Shown here piece by piece: positions 1-4,443 of a stretch of 5,619 nt of DNA. The position numbers were made by a program, and so were the translations under genes. Under the pieces are notes generated by a model that saw only the letters and a program-made list of their open reading frames with translations, was not told where the DNA came from and searched no databases. How positions within the stretch are numbered: the first letter of the stretch is position 1; the number at the start of each line of letters is the position of its first letter. The stretch spans positions 1-5,619 of the forward strand of contig JABZJR010000045.1 in the NCBI GenBank assembly GCA_015257705.1, written 5' to 3'. Source of the DNA: Nanosynbacter sp. GTDB taxonomy: Bacteria; Patescibacteriota; Saccharimonadia; Saccharimonadales; Saccharimonadaceae.

Positions 1-534
1 GGAATTAGCGTAGTGTATTACGGCGACGAAATTGGCATGATGAATGGAGAATTGACCGCTGATGACATTCAAGATAATTTTAGTCCCGCCAATTCTGTTG
101 TTGATAGTCGAGATTTGGAGCGCACGCCAATGCAATGGAATGATTCGCAATTTGCAGGCTTTTCAATCGCAAAACCTTGGCTTCCTGTTAATGAAAATCA
201 CACGAAGATTAACGTTGATAGCGAAAAAACCACAAACGACTCCCTGCTTAATATGCACCGAAAGCTACTAAAATTACGCCAAACCTTCCCAATTCTTAAA
301 AATGGCAATTTGAGCATCATGCAAAACACTGGCAACGGATTCATTCTCGGGTTAAAAAGAGAACTAACCGGTCAACGTGCTTATATTTTCATCAATTTCG
401 CGGACGCAGAACAAAGCTTTTCCATTCCAGAAAACGCCAAGATCATTACCTCAACTCACTCTGTCGATTTAATTATCGCAGAAAATCTCCAAATGACAGT
501 CCCAGGATATTGCGGAGTTTTACTTATTGCCTAG
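1..534 (+). CDS. GH13 alpha-glucosidase-type enzyme, C-terminal part (5' end outside window)
   Basis: Cytoplasmic glycoside hydrolase family 13 enzyme, expected to hydrolyse or transfer alpha-glucosyl residues of maltose-, isomaltose- or trehalose-type sugars. The frame is open from base 1, so 177 residues are visible of an expected 530-580. The window begins within the end of the catalytic barrel: YYGDEIGMMNG directly after the first residues is the hallmark segment that follows conserved region IV, and RDLERTPMQW about 30 residues later is the family motif that precedes the substrate-pocket loop. The segment DSLLNMHRKLLKLR is the usual helix leading into the C-terminal beta-sandwich, which fills the rest. 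The catalytic Asp/Glu/Asp residues lie upstream and cannot be checked. Exact specificity (alpha-glucosidase, oligo-1,6-glucosidase or trehalose synthase) cannot be settled from this part. It converges with the minus-strand gene at 551, with 16 bp between the stop codons and no evident terminator. Confidence 0.9.
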   Translation, partial: GISVVYYGDEIGMMNGELTADDIQDNFSPANSVVDSRDLERTPMQWNDSQFAGFSIAKPWLPVNENHTKINVDSEKTTNDSLLNMHRKLLKLRQTFPILKNGNLSIMQNTGNGFILGLKRELTGQRAYIFINFADAEQSFSIPENAKIITSTHSVDLIIAENLQMTVPGYCGVLLIA

Positions 535-550
535 CAACAAAAACATTCAA

Positions 551-865
551 CTAGAACACTATCCCCGTTTCAGTATCGCACTCTTCTATGGGATAAACGC
601 CCGCGCATCGAGCCGCCAACTCTGCCATTTCCTCTTTAATTTCCTTGTCATTAGCAGCCTCGGTGAGAGCTTCTAAGTCTAGATAGCAATCATCACTGTT
701 TTGGCTAGATTCTGTCGTATCACCCCCTAACTCTTTGCCGCCGACACTTCTTTGCAAATCTTCATCATTTGCAATTTCCTCATAAGCTTTATATTTATCC
801 GATTCGTCAGAAGTATCTTCACTCAGAATATCTGCCCCACAATTAACATAACCATCGTACAGCAT
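551..865 (-). CDS. Unrecognised acidic 104-residue protein
   Basis: I do not recognise this protein. It is 104 residues, very rich in Asp and Glu with few Lys or Arg, and has four cysteines (residues 9, 60, 86 and 95). There is no signal peptide and no membrane segment, so it should be cytosolic. The middle (about 17-60) looks disordered, with Ser/Asp/Glu-rich sequence; residues 62-88 (LEALTEAANDKEIKEEMAEL and on) look helical. The chosen ATG is preceded by an AGGAGG Shine-Dalgarno at 877-882 with an 11-nt spacer, and a TATAAT -10 element lies 40 bp upstream. Both support a real gene despite the unusual composition. It lies downstream of DUF421 on the same strand, 129 bp away, and probably has its own promoter. 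A nucleic-acid mimic or a small regulatory partner would be guesses only. Confidence 0.6.
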   Translation of the reverse strand: MLYDGYVNCGADILSEDTSDESDKYKAYEEIANDEDLQRSVGGKELGGDTTESSQNSDDCYLDLEALTEAANDKEIKEEMAELAARCAGVYPIEECDTETGIVF

Positions 866-876
866 TTTTCTACATT

Positions 877-910
877 CCTCCTCTTTTTACTTTGTCTATA
901 AACCATTATA
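877..910 (-). promoter_or_regulatory. Probable promoter -10 and RBS for the acidic protein gene
   Basis: A perfect TATAAT -10 hexamer reads on the minus strand at 905-910, about 40 bp before the start codon, and an AGGAGG Shine-Dalgarno lies at 877-882. No good -35 hexamer is found at 16-18 bp spacing, so the promoter would be weak or activator-dependent. A start-stop pair (ATG TAG, 870-875) sits between the Shine-Dalgarno and the true ATG. Confidence 0.45.
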
Positions 911-994
911 CGACACCACCAGATGTAGCGGTAGAGTTAACTTCACAACACTATCAAACAACGACGTCTTTCGTCTCGTCCAGTTAATTCACCT

Positions 995-1627
995 TTAATT
1001 ATAAGCAGTCAGAATCAAATCTCCGTCGACATACTCGCCTAAAAATACATCTCCGTAGGATTCTAGTCCTCGTTTTTTAAGCTGACCAAGCAACCACTTT
1101 TCGTCTTTTCCAATTACTTCCAAAATATCAGCTTGCAATTGACCGTCTGTTATTAACGGGAATTTCGGATTTTCCTCGCCTTTGTGAGAAATAATGAGCT
1201 CACCATCCTGTTCAACAACAGCTCTTTTCACGTCTTTCGTCGAGTAAACATTATGGGTTCGAAGCTTGAAAGAAACATCATGAGCACTTAAGCCGACCTT
1301 CTCACAATTTTCGATATTTATCTTCCCATTGTCTATAATTATCAAAGCTTTACCGTCAATCAGCTGTTTAGCCTTAACGCTATGTTTCTTTATCCACTTC
1401 AGCGTCAACACCAACACACACCATATACACAAAATCCCAACATAGTCCAAAATCTTAATATCATTATTGTAAATAACGCCGCCAATAATACCACCAAGTA
1501 CGTAATTCTGAACTTGATCGCTAGCGGAAGATGGTGCCAGATTACCTTTTCCCGTAATGTTAATTATTATCGTCAGCGCAAAAAATCCGATCAATAATTT
1601 TATTGCTACTAAAATAAATTCATTCAT
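995..1627 (-). CDS. DUF421 (YetF-type) membrane protein
   Basis: A complete 210-residue DUF421 family protein. Three hydrophobic segments (about 4-24, 39-55 and 58-80) are followed by a soluble cytoplasmic C-terminal half. The signature between TM1 and TM2, SASDQVQNYVLGGIIGGVIY (residues 34-53), is characteristic of this family, as is the later DGK-ALIIIDNGKI stretch (91-103), where the first soluble subdomain begins. Biochemical function is not established; members are linked to spore and envelope functions in bacilli, and in many lactic acid bacteria the gene is paired with DUF3290. No DUF3290 partner is visible here. The start at 1627 is the first ATG after the upstream terminator, with only a weak Shine-Dalgarno (AGTAGG). 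An intrinsic terminator ends about 20 bp upstream, so expression may depend on readthrough of the structured leader at 1648-1857, or on a promoter I do not see. Confidence 0.85.
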   Translation of the reverse strand: MNEFILVAIKLLIGFFALTIIINITGKGNLAPSSASDQVQNYVLGGIIGGVIYNNDIKILDYVGILCIWCVLVLTLKWIKKHSVKAKQLIDGKALIIIDNGKINIENCEKVGLSAHDVSFKLRTHNVYSTKDVKRAVVEQDGELIISHKGEENPKFPLITDGQLQADILEVIGKDEKWLLGQLKKRGLESYGDVFLGEYVDGDLILTAYN

Positions 1628-1647
1628 AATTTACCTACTTTTTTCTA

Positions 1648-1857
1648 TTAAAAACGCTCTGATATTTATCAGAACGCTCATCAGACTTATTTCAATCGTA
1701 GGAACTTGGTGAGGTGCGCCTCCCCATAACTACGACTGTCCACCACAACAATTATATGTAGTAGCAATCAAATTCTCTGCCATTTTCAATGTTTGGTAGA
1801 GAGCCTTTGAAATTATTGGTGTAAAGTTGCTTGGAAAGTATGTGCCTTTCTCAACTG
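1648..1857 (-). ncRNA. Putative structured non-coding RNA or 5' leader, about 210 nt
   Basis: This minus-strand transcript unit runs from a consensus promoter to an intrinsic terminator and contains no credible open frame. Helices visible by eye, 5' to 3' along the RNA, are as follows. Hairpin 1 (1856-1825) pairs AGTTG with CAACT and then GAAAG with CTTTC. A long-range helix pairs 1821-1811 with 1753-1741 (11 bp, one G-U, a 2-nt bulge). Inside it is a stem TCTCTACCA/TGGCAGAGA (1802-1794 with 1782-1774, one A-C mismatch). A compound hairpin closes with CAGTCGTAG/CTACGATTG (1738-1730 with 1701-1693) and is capped by GGGGAGG-CGCA-CCTCACC. The terminator stem follows. It lacks tmRNA, RNase P, SRP and 6S hallmarks, so I cannot name a family. 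It could be a free RNA of the element or host, or a leader controlling DUF421. Confidence 0.55.
1650..1678 (-). terminator. Intrinsic terminator at the end of the structured RNA
   Basis: Read on the minus strand, AGCGTTCTGATA pairs with TATCAGAGCGTT (1678-1667 with 1664-1653, 12 bp including two G-U pairs), followed directly by a run of T. The G-U pairs become A-C mismatches on the plus strand, so the minus-strand orientation is clearly favoured. It ends about 20 bp before the DUF421 start codon. Confidence 0.8.
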
Positions 1858-1862
1858 TCACC

Positions 1863-1891
1863 AGTATAGCAAAAATGACCAAATATGTCAA
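1863..1891 (-). promoter_or_regulatory. Sigma70-type promoter overlapping the integrase stop codon
   Basis: On the minus strand there is a perfect -35 TTGACA (1891-1886), a 17-bp spacer and a near-perfect -10 TATACT (1868-1863). Transcription would start near 1857. The TGA stop of the integrase lies inside the -35 hexamer. This is the best promoter match in the window and fires leftward into the structured RNA region. Confidence 0.75.
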
Positions 1892-2835
1892 TAGCCTTGA
1901 GCGTGATCCATTGCTTTATAGAACTGACTCTCTGCCAGATCATCTTTAATTTGTAGGTATATCTGGACCGTTGATAGATCGCGATGGCCAAGTAATTTTT
2001 GTATTGTCATAAGATCGCAACCAGCTATTAAAAGACGCACTGCAAAACTATGTCTTAATTGATGAGGTGTTATATGAATATCTGCATATTTCTTAAATGC
2101 TCGTTGGATCCACACTCTAGCTGTTTTATCGTTTGTATTGAATAGAGGACCAGATAATCGGTTGTAGTCTGTCGCGAATTCATCTATCTTGTCTTTTAAT
2201 CGTTTAGTTAGGAATACTGTACGATCCTTAGAACCCTTACCCTTTACGTATAAGTTCAATCCATCTATATCTCTATAGCTAACATTGGCAATCTCTGAAA
2301 TACGCAATCCAGTGTCGTATGCAAAATCTATTAGCATGTTTATATGCCGCTCTTTCGCGTTATTTGACGTCCTGTTGAGTACTAGTTGTATAACATGATG
2401 TTGTATATATCTTGGTCGTGGTTTAGCGTTCTTACGTGACTTAATAAGCTCAGAATTAATACAGTCTAGATTCATATGCTCATTGCACCATTTGAAGAAT
2501 GCTTTTATTACTCGCTTTGTTGAGTTTGTGGTTGAAGCTGCGTGAGTTTTTCTGTATTCATAAAAATAAAAATCGAGCCATCTAAGCGACAGCTCGGTTA
2601 TATTGGTTTTGTGTAATTCATCACAGAAATTAACAAATTGTTTAAGACGTACTACTCTAGTAGCTACTGTAGCTGGTGACATATCTTCGACTATTGCTGA
2701 ATAATGAATAAACTGAAACGCTAGCTCTCTGATATTCTCTGTCTGATAATCTACGTCTAGTACTTCATCTATTTTCTGTAATTCGCTTATTACAGTAGCT
2801 CTTGATGTTGTGATTGATAGAATTGGTGCGGTCAT
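1888..2835 (-). CDS. int: Tyrosine recombinase (phage-type integrase, XerC/D-like)
   Basis: A 315-residue site-specific recombinase that would integrate and excise the element by a covalent 3'-phosphotyrosine mechanism. The N-terminal SAM-like core-binding domain spans about 30-130 (MSPATVATRVVRLKQF is typical) and the catalytic domain about 145-310. All active-site residues are present: Arg178 in DTGLRISEI, Lys200 in VKGKGSKDR, His258 and Arg261 in HQLRHSFA, His284 in LGHRDLSTVQIY, and nucleophile Tyr293. The ATG at 2835 is chosen because AAGGAGAG stands 4 nt upstream; an in-frame TTG at 2886 would add 17 basic residues but has no good Shine-Dalgarno. It is last in a three-gene minus-strand unit. 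It points outward towards the chromosomal genes, so the attachment site probably lies at or just beyond its 3' end. Length and motifs match intact phage integrases. Confidence 0.93.
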   Translation of the reverse strand: MTAPILSITTSRATVISELQKIDEVLDVDYQTENIRELAFQFIHYSAIVEDMSPATVATRVVRLKQFVNFCDELHKTNITELSLRWLDFYFYEYRKTHAASTTNSTKRVIKAFFKWCNEHMNLDCINSELIKSRKNAKPRPRYIQHHVIQLVLNRTSNNAKERHINMLIDFAYDTGLRISEIANVSYRDIDGLNLYVKGKGSKDRTVFLTKRLKDKIDEFATDYNRLSGPLFNTNDKTARVWIQRAFKKYADIHITPHQLRHSFAVRLLIAGCDLMTIQKLLGHRDLSTVQIYLQIKDDLAESQFYKAMDHAQGY

Positions 2836-2839
2836 TCTT

Positions 2840-2847
2840 CTCTCCTT
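2840..2847 (-). promoter_or_regulatory. Ribosome binding site that sets the integrase start
   Basis: AAGGAGAG on the minus strand, 4 nt before the ATG at 2835. Its quality argues for this start over the in-frame TTG at 2886. Confidence 0.8.
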
Positions 2848-2896
2848 AGAGTGACTTAGGTTTAATTTGTAACCTTTACGCCCCAATTGTTCTATT

Positions 2897-3169
2897 TTAC
2901 AGATTTTTTAAGTCAATGTAATGCTTTTCATGACATTTATGACAGCCTTTAACTATGAAATATGGTGAAGTTGGACCGCTATATTTACGTATTTGACCCT
3001 TCATGACAGTAGCAAAATGATCAATCTTGATAATCTGTTTATACACCTTCCATTTGTGTTCACAGCCATTTTTATTCTTACGTAATAGTCTAAGTTGTTC
3101 TCGATCTGCTTTAGCCTTATTTATACGTTCAATAAGTTTACGTCTAGCTTCCTTAGTATCAAAACTCAT
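2897..3169 (-). CDS. Small basic Cys/His protein, possibly zinc-binding, in the integration operon
   Basis: A 90-residue basic protein that I cannot assign to a named family. Residues 6-31 form a strongly charged, probably helical region (KEARRKLIERINKAKADREQ). They are followed by a C-x-H at 36-38 (CEH) and a C-x-x-C-H at 76-80 (CHKCH), separated by about 40 residues with a beta-strand-like stretch near YFIVKG. The Cys/His arrangement suggests a zinc-stabilised fold. Its ATG overlaps the TGA of the preceding gene in an ATGA, so translation is probably coupled; the integrase start lies 61 bp downstream. Position directly upstream of the integrase makes a recombination directionality or DNA-binding accessory role plausible, but this is inference from context only. 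Confidence 0.75.
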   Translation of the reverse strand: MSFDTKEARRKLIERINKAKADREQLRLLRKNKNGCEHKWKVYKQIIKIDHFATVMKGQIRKYSGPTSPYFIVKGCHKCHEKHYIDLKNL

Positions 3170-3459
3170 ACGCCTGCCTTTTTACATAAATACGTAAATA
3201 ATCGTCCTGGAGTTTGTTTTGCTTCTAGTGCGGTTTCCGCTAATTGCCAAACTGTAGCTTCTGGTAATTTCCAAAACACTTTACAGTAAAATGCGAAGTA
3301 TTGTTCATTTCCAAACATCTGGCACAATCTAGTCGCCATATTCTCTATTTGCTTGGATTTAGCATACTTATCACGACTAATATTAGTATTAGAATTAGAA
3401 TTATAGTTTCTATGAAACTTTTTTGCATTAGCATTAGAATTAATATTAGTGGTTTTCAC
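3166..3459 (-). CDS. Small protein with Asn-rich N-terminus, first gene of the integration operon
   Basis: A 97-residue protein of unknown function. The first 30 residues are low complexity, rich in Asn, Ser and Lys, and encoded by a degenerate hexamer repeat of the AATTCT/AATACT kind. The remainder (about 36-97) looks like a compact helical domain, with MATRLCQMFGNEQ, an aromatic cluster YFAFYCKVFWKLPE, and a C-terminal GRLFTYLCKK. That C-terminal pattern reminds me of small domains in replication-associated proteins of mobile elements, but I cannot confirm this. The start is a GTG at 3459 with GGAGGG 9 nt upstream. Its stop overlaps the next gene's ATG by 4 nt. Upstream lies a hairpin-rich leader and no convincing dedicated promoter. 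Confidence 0.75.
   Translation of the reverse strand: MKTTNINSNANAKKFHRNYNSNSNTNISRDKYAKSKQIENMATRLCQMFGNEQYFAFYCKVFWKLPEATVWQLAETALEAKQTPGRLFTYLCKKAGV
3357..3449 (-). repeat. Degenerate AATNCT-type hexamer repeat within the N-terminal coding region
   Basis: Two blocks of near-tandem AAT-TCT/GCT/ACT units (about 3380-3402 and 3425-3446) encode alternating Asn and small residues. Such short repeats can change length by slippage; the units are in frame, so length changes in steps of 6 would keep the reading frame. Confidence 0.5.
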
Positions 3460-3482
3460 CTCTGTTAACCCTCCAAATTTTG

Positions 3483-3518
3483 AGCCAACAGCTAACTAGC
3501 ACCATTACTAGCTCTGGC
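3483..3518 (-). promoter_or_regulatory. Leader hairpin upstream of the integration operon
   Basis: On the minus strand GCCA pairs with TGGC and AGCTA with TAGCT, giving a 9-bp interrupted stem with an internal loop, 24 nt before the start codon of the Asn-rich protein. It has no U-tract, so it is not a terminator. It may be a structured 5' leader or a protein-binding dyad. Confidence 0.4.
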
Positions 3519-3599
3519 GTTTTACATTTCCGAGGAGTTTTCCACAAGTCCGTAGTGCTAAGGGCTTGACAGAAAAATCCTATTTTTTAGTATTTCAGG

Positions 3600-3654
3600 G
3601 CAAAATAAAGCGGCCCCAATCGAAAGAAAACCTTTTTTCAATCGATAGAGGCCG
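3600..3654 (-). terminator. Strong hairpin with U-rich tail (terminator or attenuator)
   Basis: On the minus strand CGGCCTC-T-ATCGA pairs with TCGAT-T-GGGGCCG (3654-3642 with 3623-3611; 12 bp, one G-U, one T-T mismatch). Inside it GAAAA pairs with TTTTC. The stem is followed by CTTTATTTTG (3610-3601), an imperfect U-tract. It separates the lysis operon and the small promoter at 3677-3705 from the integration operon. Confidence 0.6.
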
Positions 3655-3670
3655 GCAATCTGAAATTGAT
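3601..3670 (-). ncRNA. Putative small RNA of about 70 nt between promoter and hairpin
   Basis: The distance from the predicted start of the promoter at 3677-3705 to the end of the terminator-like hairpin is only about 70 nt, with no open frame. The RNA would consist of about 16 unpaired nucleotides, the large hairpin and a U-rich tail, which is the layout of a small regulatory RNA. Alternatively it is the attenuated leader of the integration operon that starts at 3459. Confidence 0.4.
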
Positions 3671-3676
3671 ACTTCT

Positions 3677-3705
3677 ATCCTAGCAAATATTTTACATATA
3701 GTCAA
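3677..3705 (-). promoter_or_regulatory. Probable promoter in the intermodule region
   Basis: Minus strand: -35 TTGACT (3705-3700), a 17-bp spacer and -10 TAGGAT (3682-3677) with an extended TGC just upstream. Predicted start is near 3670. It fires towards the hairpin at 3611-3654 and the integration operon beyond it. Confidence 0.5.
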
Positions 3706-3737
3706 CTACTGACTTGCAGATGACATCTTACCAAATG

Positions 3738-3769
3738 AAAAAGCTACCGAGCTTGCAACACAGTAGCTT
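3738..3769 (-). terminator. Intrinsic terminator downstream of the holin gene
   Basis: On the minus strand AAGCTAC pairs with GTAGCTT (3769-3763 with 3747-3741, 7 bp, 15-nt loop), and the stem runs into a five-T tract (3742-3738). It lies about 65 bp after the holin stop codon and would end the lysis operon transcript. The large loop makes it moderate in strength. Confidence 0.55.
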
Positions 3770-3792
3770 AATCAAAGGTAGAGTTTTTCAAC

Positions 3793-3835
3793 TGTTCGGG
3801 ATTTCCGAACTGTTCAGTTGTTCGGGATTTCCGAA
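3793..3835. repeat. Two exact copies of a 17-bp dyad element next to the holin stop codon
   Basis: TGTTCGGGATTTCCGAA occurs at 3793-3809 and again at 3819-3835, 26 bp apart. Each contains the inverted repeat TTCGG-GATTT-CCGAA. The second copy abuts the holin stop codon at 3836. On the minus strand an additional CAACTG/CAGTTG pairing can enclose the left copy. Neither is followed by a T-run, so these are better read as repeated protein-binding sites or RNA hairpins than as terminators. Confidence 0.7.
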
Positions 3836-4093
3836 TTACTCAACAGCTTCTTTCATCTGCCTTACTAGGTCTAGAATAATAGTCTTAGCTGCGGATAATC
3901 CAGCCGCGATTGCAGACAGAGCAGTAGCTATTGTCAGCGCGTATAATTCGTGCCAGCTTGCAGCGAATAGCAAGTTCACTAAGTTTACCCCAGCTAATAA
4001 GAACGTCGCGATAAACGTTTGTAAAAATGTCCATCCAGCACGGATAGCTACGTCTTTATAGTTGATATTCTTTAATGCTTCTAGCGATTTCAT
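3836..4093 (-). CDS. Holin, r1t-like (two transmembrane segments)
   Basis: An 85-residue membrane protein expected to open the cytoplasmic membrane at the end of infection so that the endolysin reaches the wall. There are two hydrophobic helices (about 18-44 and 50-76) joined by a short turn around SWHE. A short charged N-terminus and a basic/acidic C-terminal tail (DLVRQMKEAVE) flank them. The Ala-rich second helix, ATALSAIAAGLSAAKTI, resembles the lactococcal phage r1t holin family, as does the AIRAGWTFLQTFIA opening. Size and topology fit class II holins. The ATG has AGGAGG 4 nt upstream and follows the Acb2/Tad1-like gene by 11 bp. It is the last gene of the lysis operon, with a terminator about 65 bp after the stop. 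The exact holin family is an inference from pattern. Confidence 0.82.
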   Translation of the reverse strand: MKSLEALKNINYKDVAIRAGWTFLQTFIATFLLAGVNLVNLLFAASWHELYALTIATALSAIAAGLSAAKTIILDLVRQMKEAVE

Positions 4094-4104
4094 ATCTCCT
4101 CCTT

Positions 4105-4434
4105 CTATTTTTCCTCAGTACCGTACACGCCGCGAGATTCACGCTCAACCTTACGATTAGCCAGCCACATAATAGCTTCCTCAATTTTCGTAAGGGCTAA
4201 ACTGTTTTCGCGACAAGGCAATCCTCGGTTGTAGTCCGCTAGTTTTGCGTAAGTTACAATAAGTAAGTCCTCAATAAATACACCGTTGCGCTCTGTGGTA
4301 GCCGTACCGCCAGTTTGAAACTTGATTTTCAACACCTCTTTACCGCCGATATTAAGAGAAACTTCGTCGCCTGGCGCACCGCGATTCAGTTCGTTGTGTA
4401 ATTTTTCTAGTGCATTATATTTGGTAGTTTTCAT
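4105..4434 (-). CDS. Acb2/Tad1-family protein, probable cyclic-nucleotide sponge (anti-CBASS/anti-Thoeris)
   Basis: A 109-residue soluble protein. Its C-terminal half carries the signature I associate with the Acb2/Tad1 hairpin family of phage anti-defence proteins: NGVFIEDLL (50-58), then CRENSLALTKIEEAIMWL (74-91), then a charged helix ending in ERESRGVYGT (97-106). The N-terminal part has two short beta-strand-like stretches (DEVSLNIGG and VLKIKFQ), as in the longer Tad1-like members. Known members form multimers that sequester signalling nucleotides: Tad1 binds the Thoeris signal gcADPR, and Acb2 binds CBASS cyclic di- and trinucleotides. Which ligand applies here is unknown. It lies between endolysin and holin with gaps of 9 and 11 bp, and its AAGGAGG Shine-Dalgarno begins at the endolysin stop codon. 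Many phage homologues are annotated only as hypothetical. Family call fairly sure; activity inferred. Confidence 0.78.
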   Translation of the reverse strand: MKTTKYNALEKLHNELNRGAPGDEVSLNIGGKEVLKIKFQTGGTATTERNGVFIEDLLIVTYAKLADYNRGLPCRENSLALTKIEEAIMWLANRKVERESRGVYGTEEK

Positions 4435-4443
4435 AGTTCCTCC

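Noticed and set aside
870..882. ATG-TAG start-stop pair after the Shine-Dalgarno of the acidic protein gene, as a regulatory minimal ORF
   Set aside because: Only 1 nt separates it from AGGAGG, too close for efficient initiation; the pair is probably accidental.
960..985. Possible terminator after DUF421 (GACGAGACGAAAGACGTCG region on the minus strand)
   Set aside because: Only about 4-5 pairs can form and there is no proper T-run.
1252..1266. GGGTTCGAA resembling a tRNA T-loop
   Set aside because: It lies inside the DUF421 coding sequence and no acceptor, D or anticodon arms can be formed around it.
1648..1857. Assignment of the structured RNA to tmRNA, 6S, SRP or RNase P RNA
   Set aside because: Too short for tmRNA and RNase P. 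The ends do not pair as in 6S RNA, and the SRP S-domain motif is absent.
2836..2886. In-frame TTG start that would lengthen the integrase by 17 residues
   Set aside because: No good Shine-Dalgarno before it, whereas AAGGAGAG stands 4 nt before the ATG at 2835; the extra residues match no integrase domain.
3538..3546. TTTTCCACA, resembling a DnaA box
   Set aside because: A single box differing from the TTATCCACA consensus, without a cluster, iterons or a replication initiator gene; chance occurrence is likely.
3566..3593. Plus-strand TTGACA followed at 16 bp by TAGTAT
   Set aside because: Good -35 but mediocre -10 and spacing, and no plus-strand gene downstream; it could give an antisense RNA but the evidence is thin.
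3714..4061. Plus-strand open frame of 115 codons opposite the holin
   Set aside because: It is a shadow of the holin gene, has no Shine-Dalgarno, and its composition is not protein-like.
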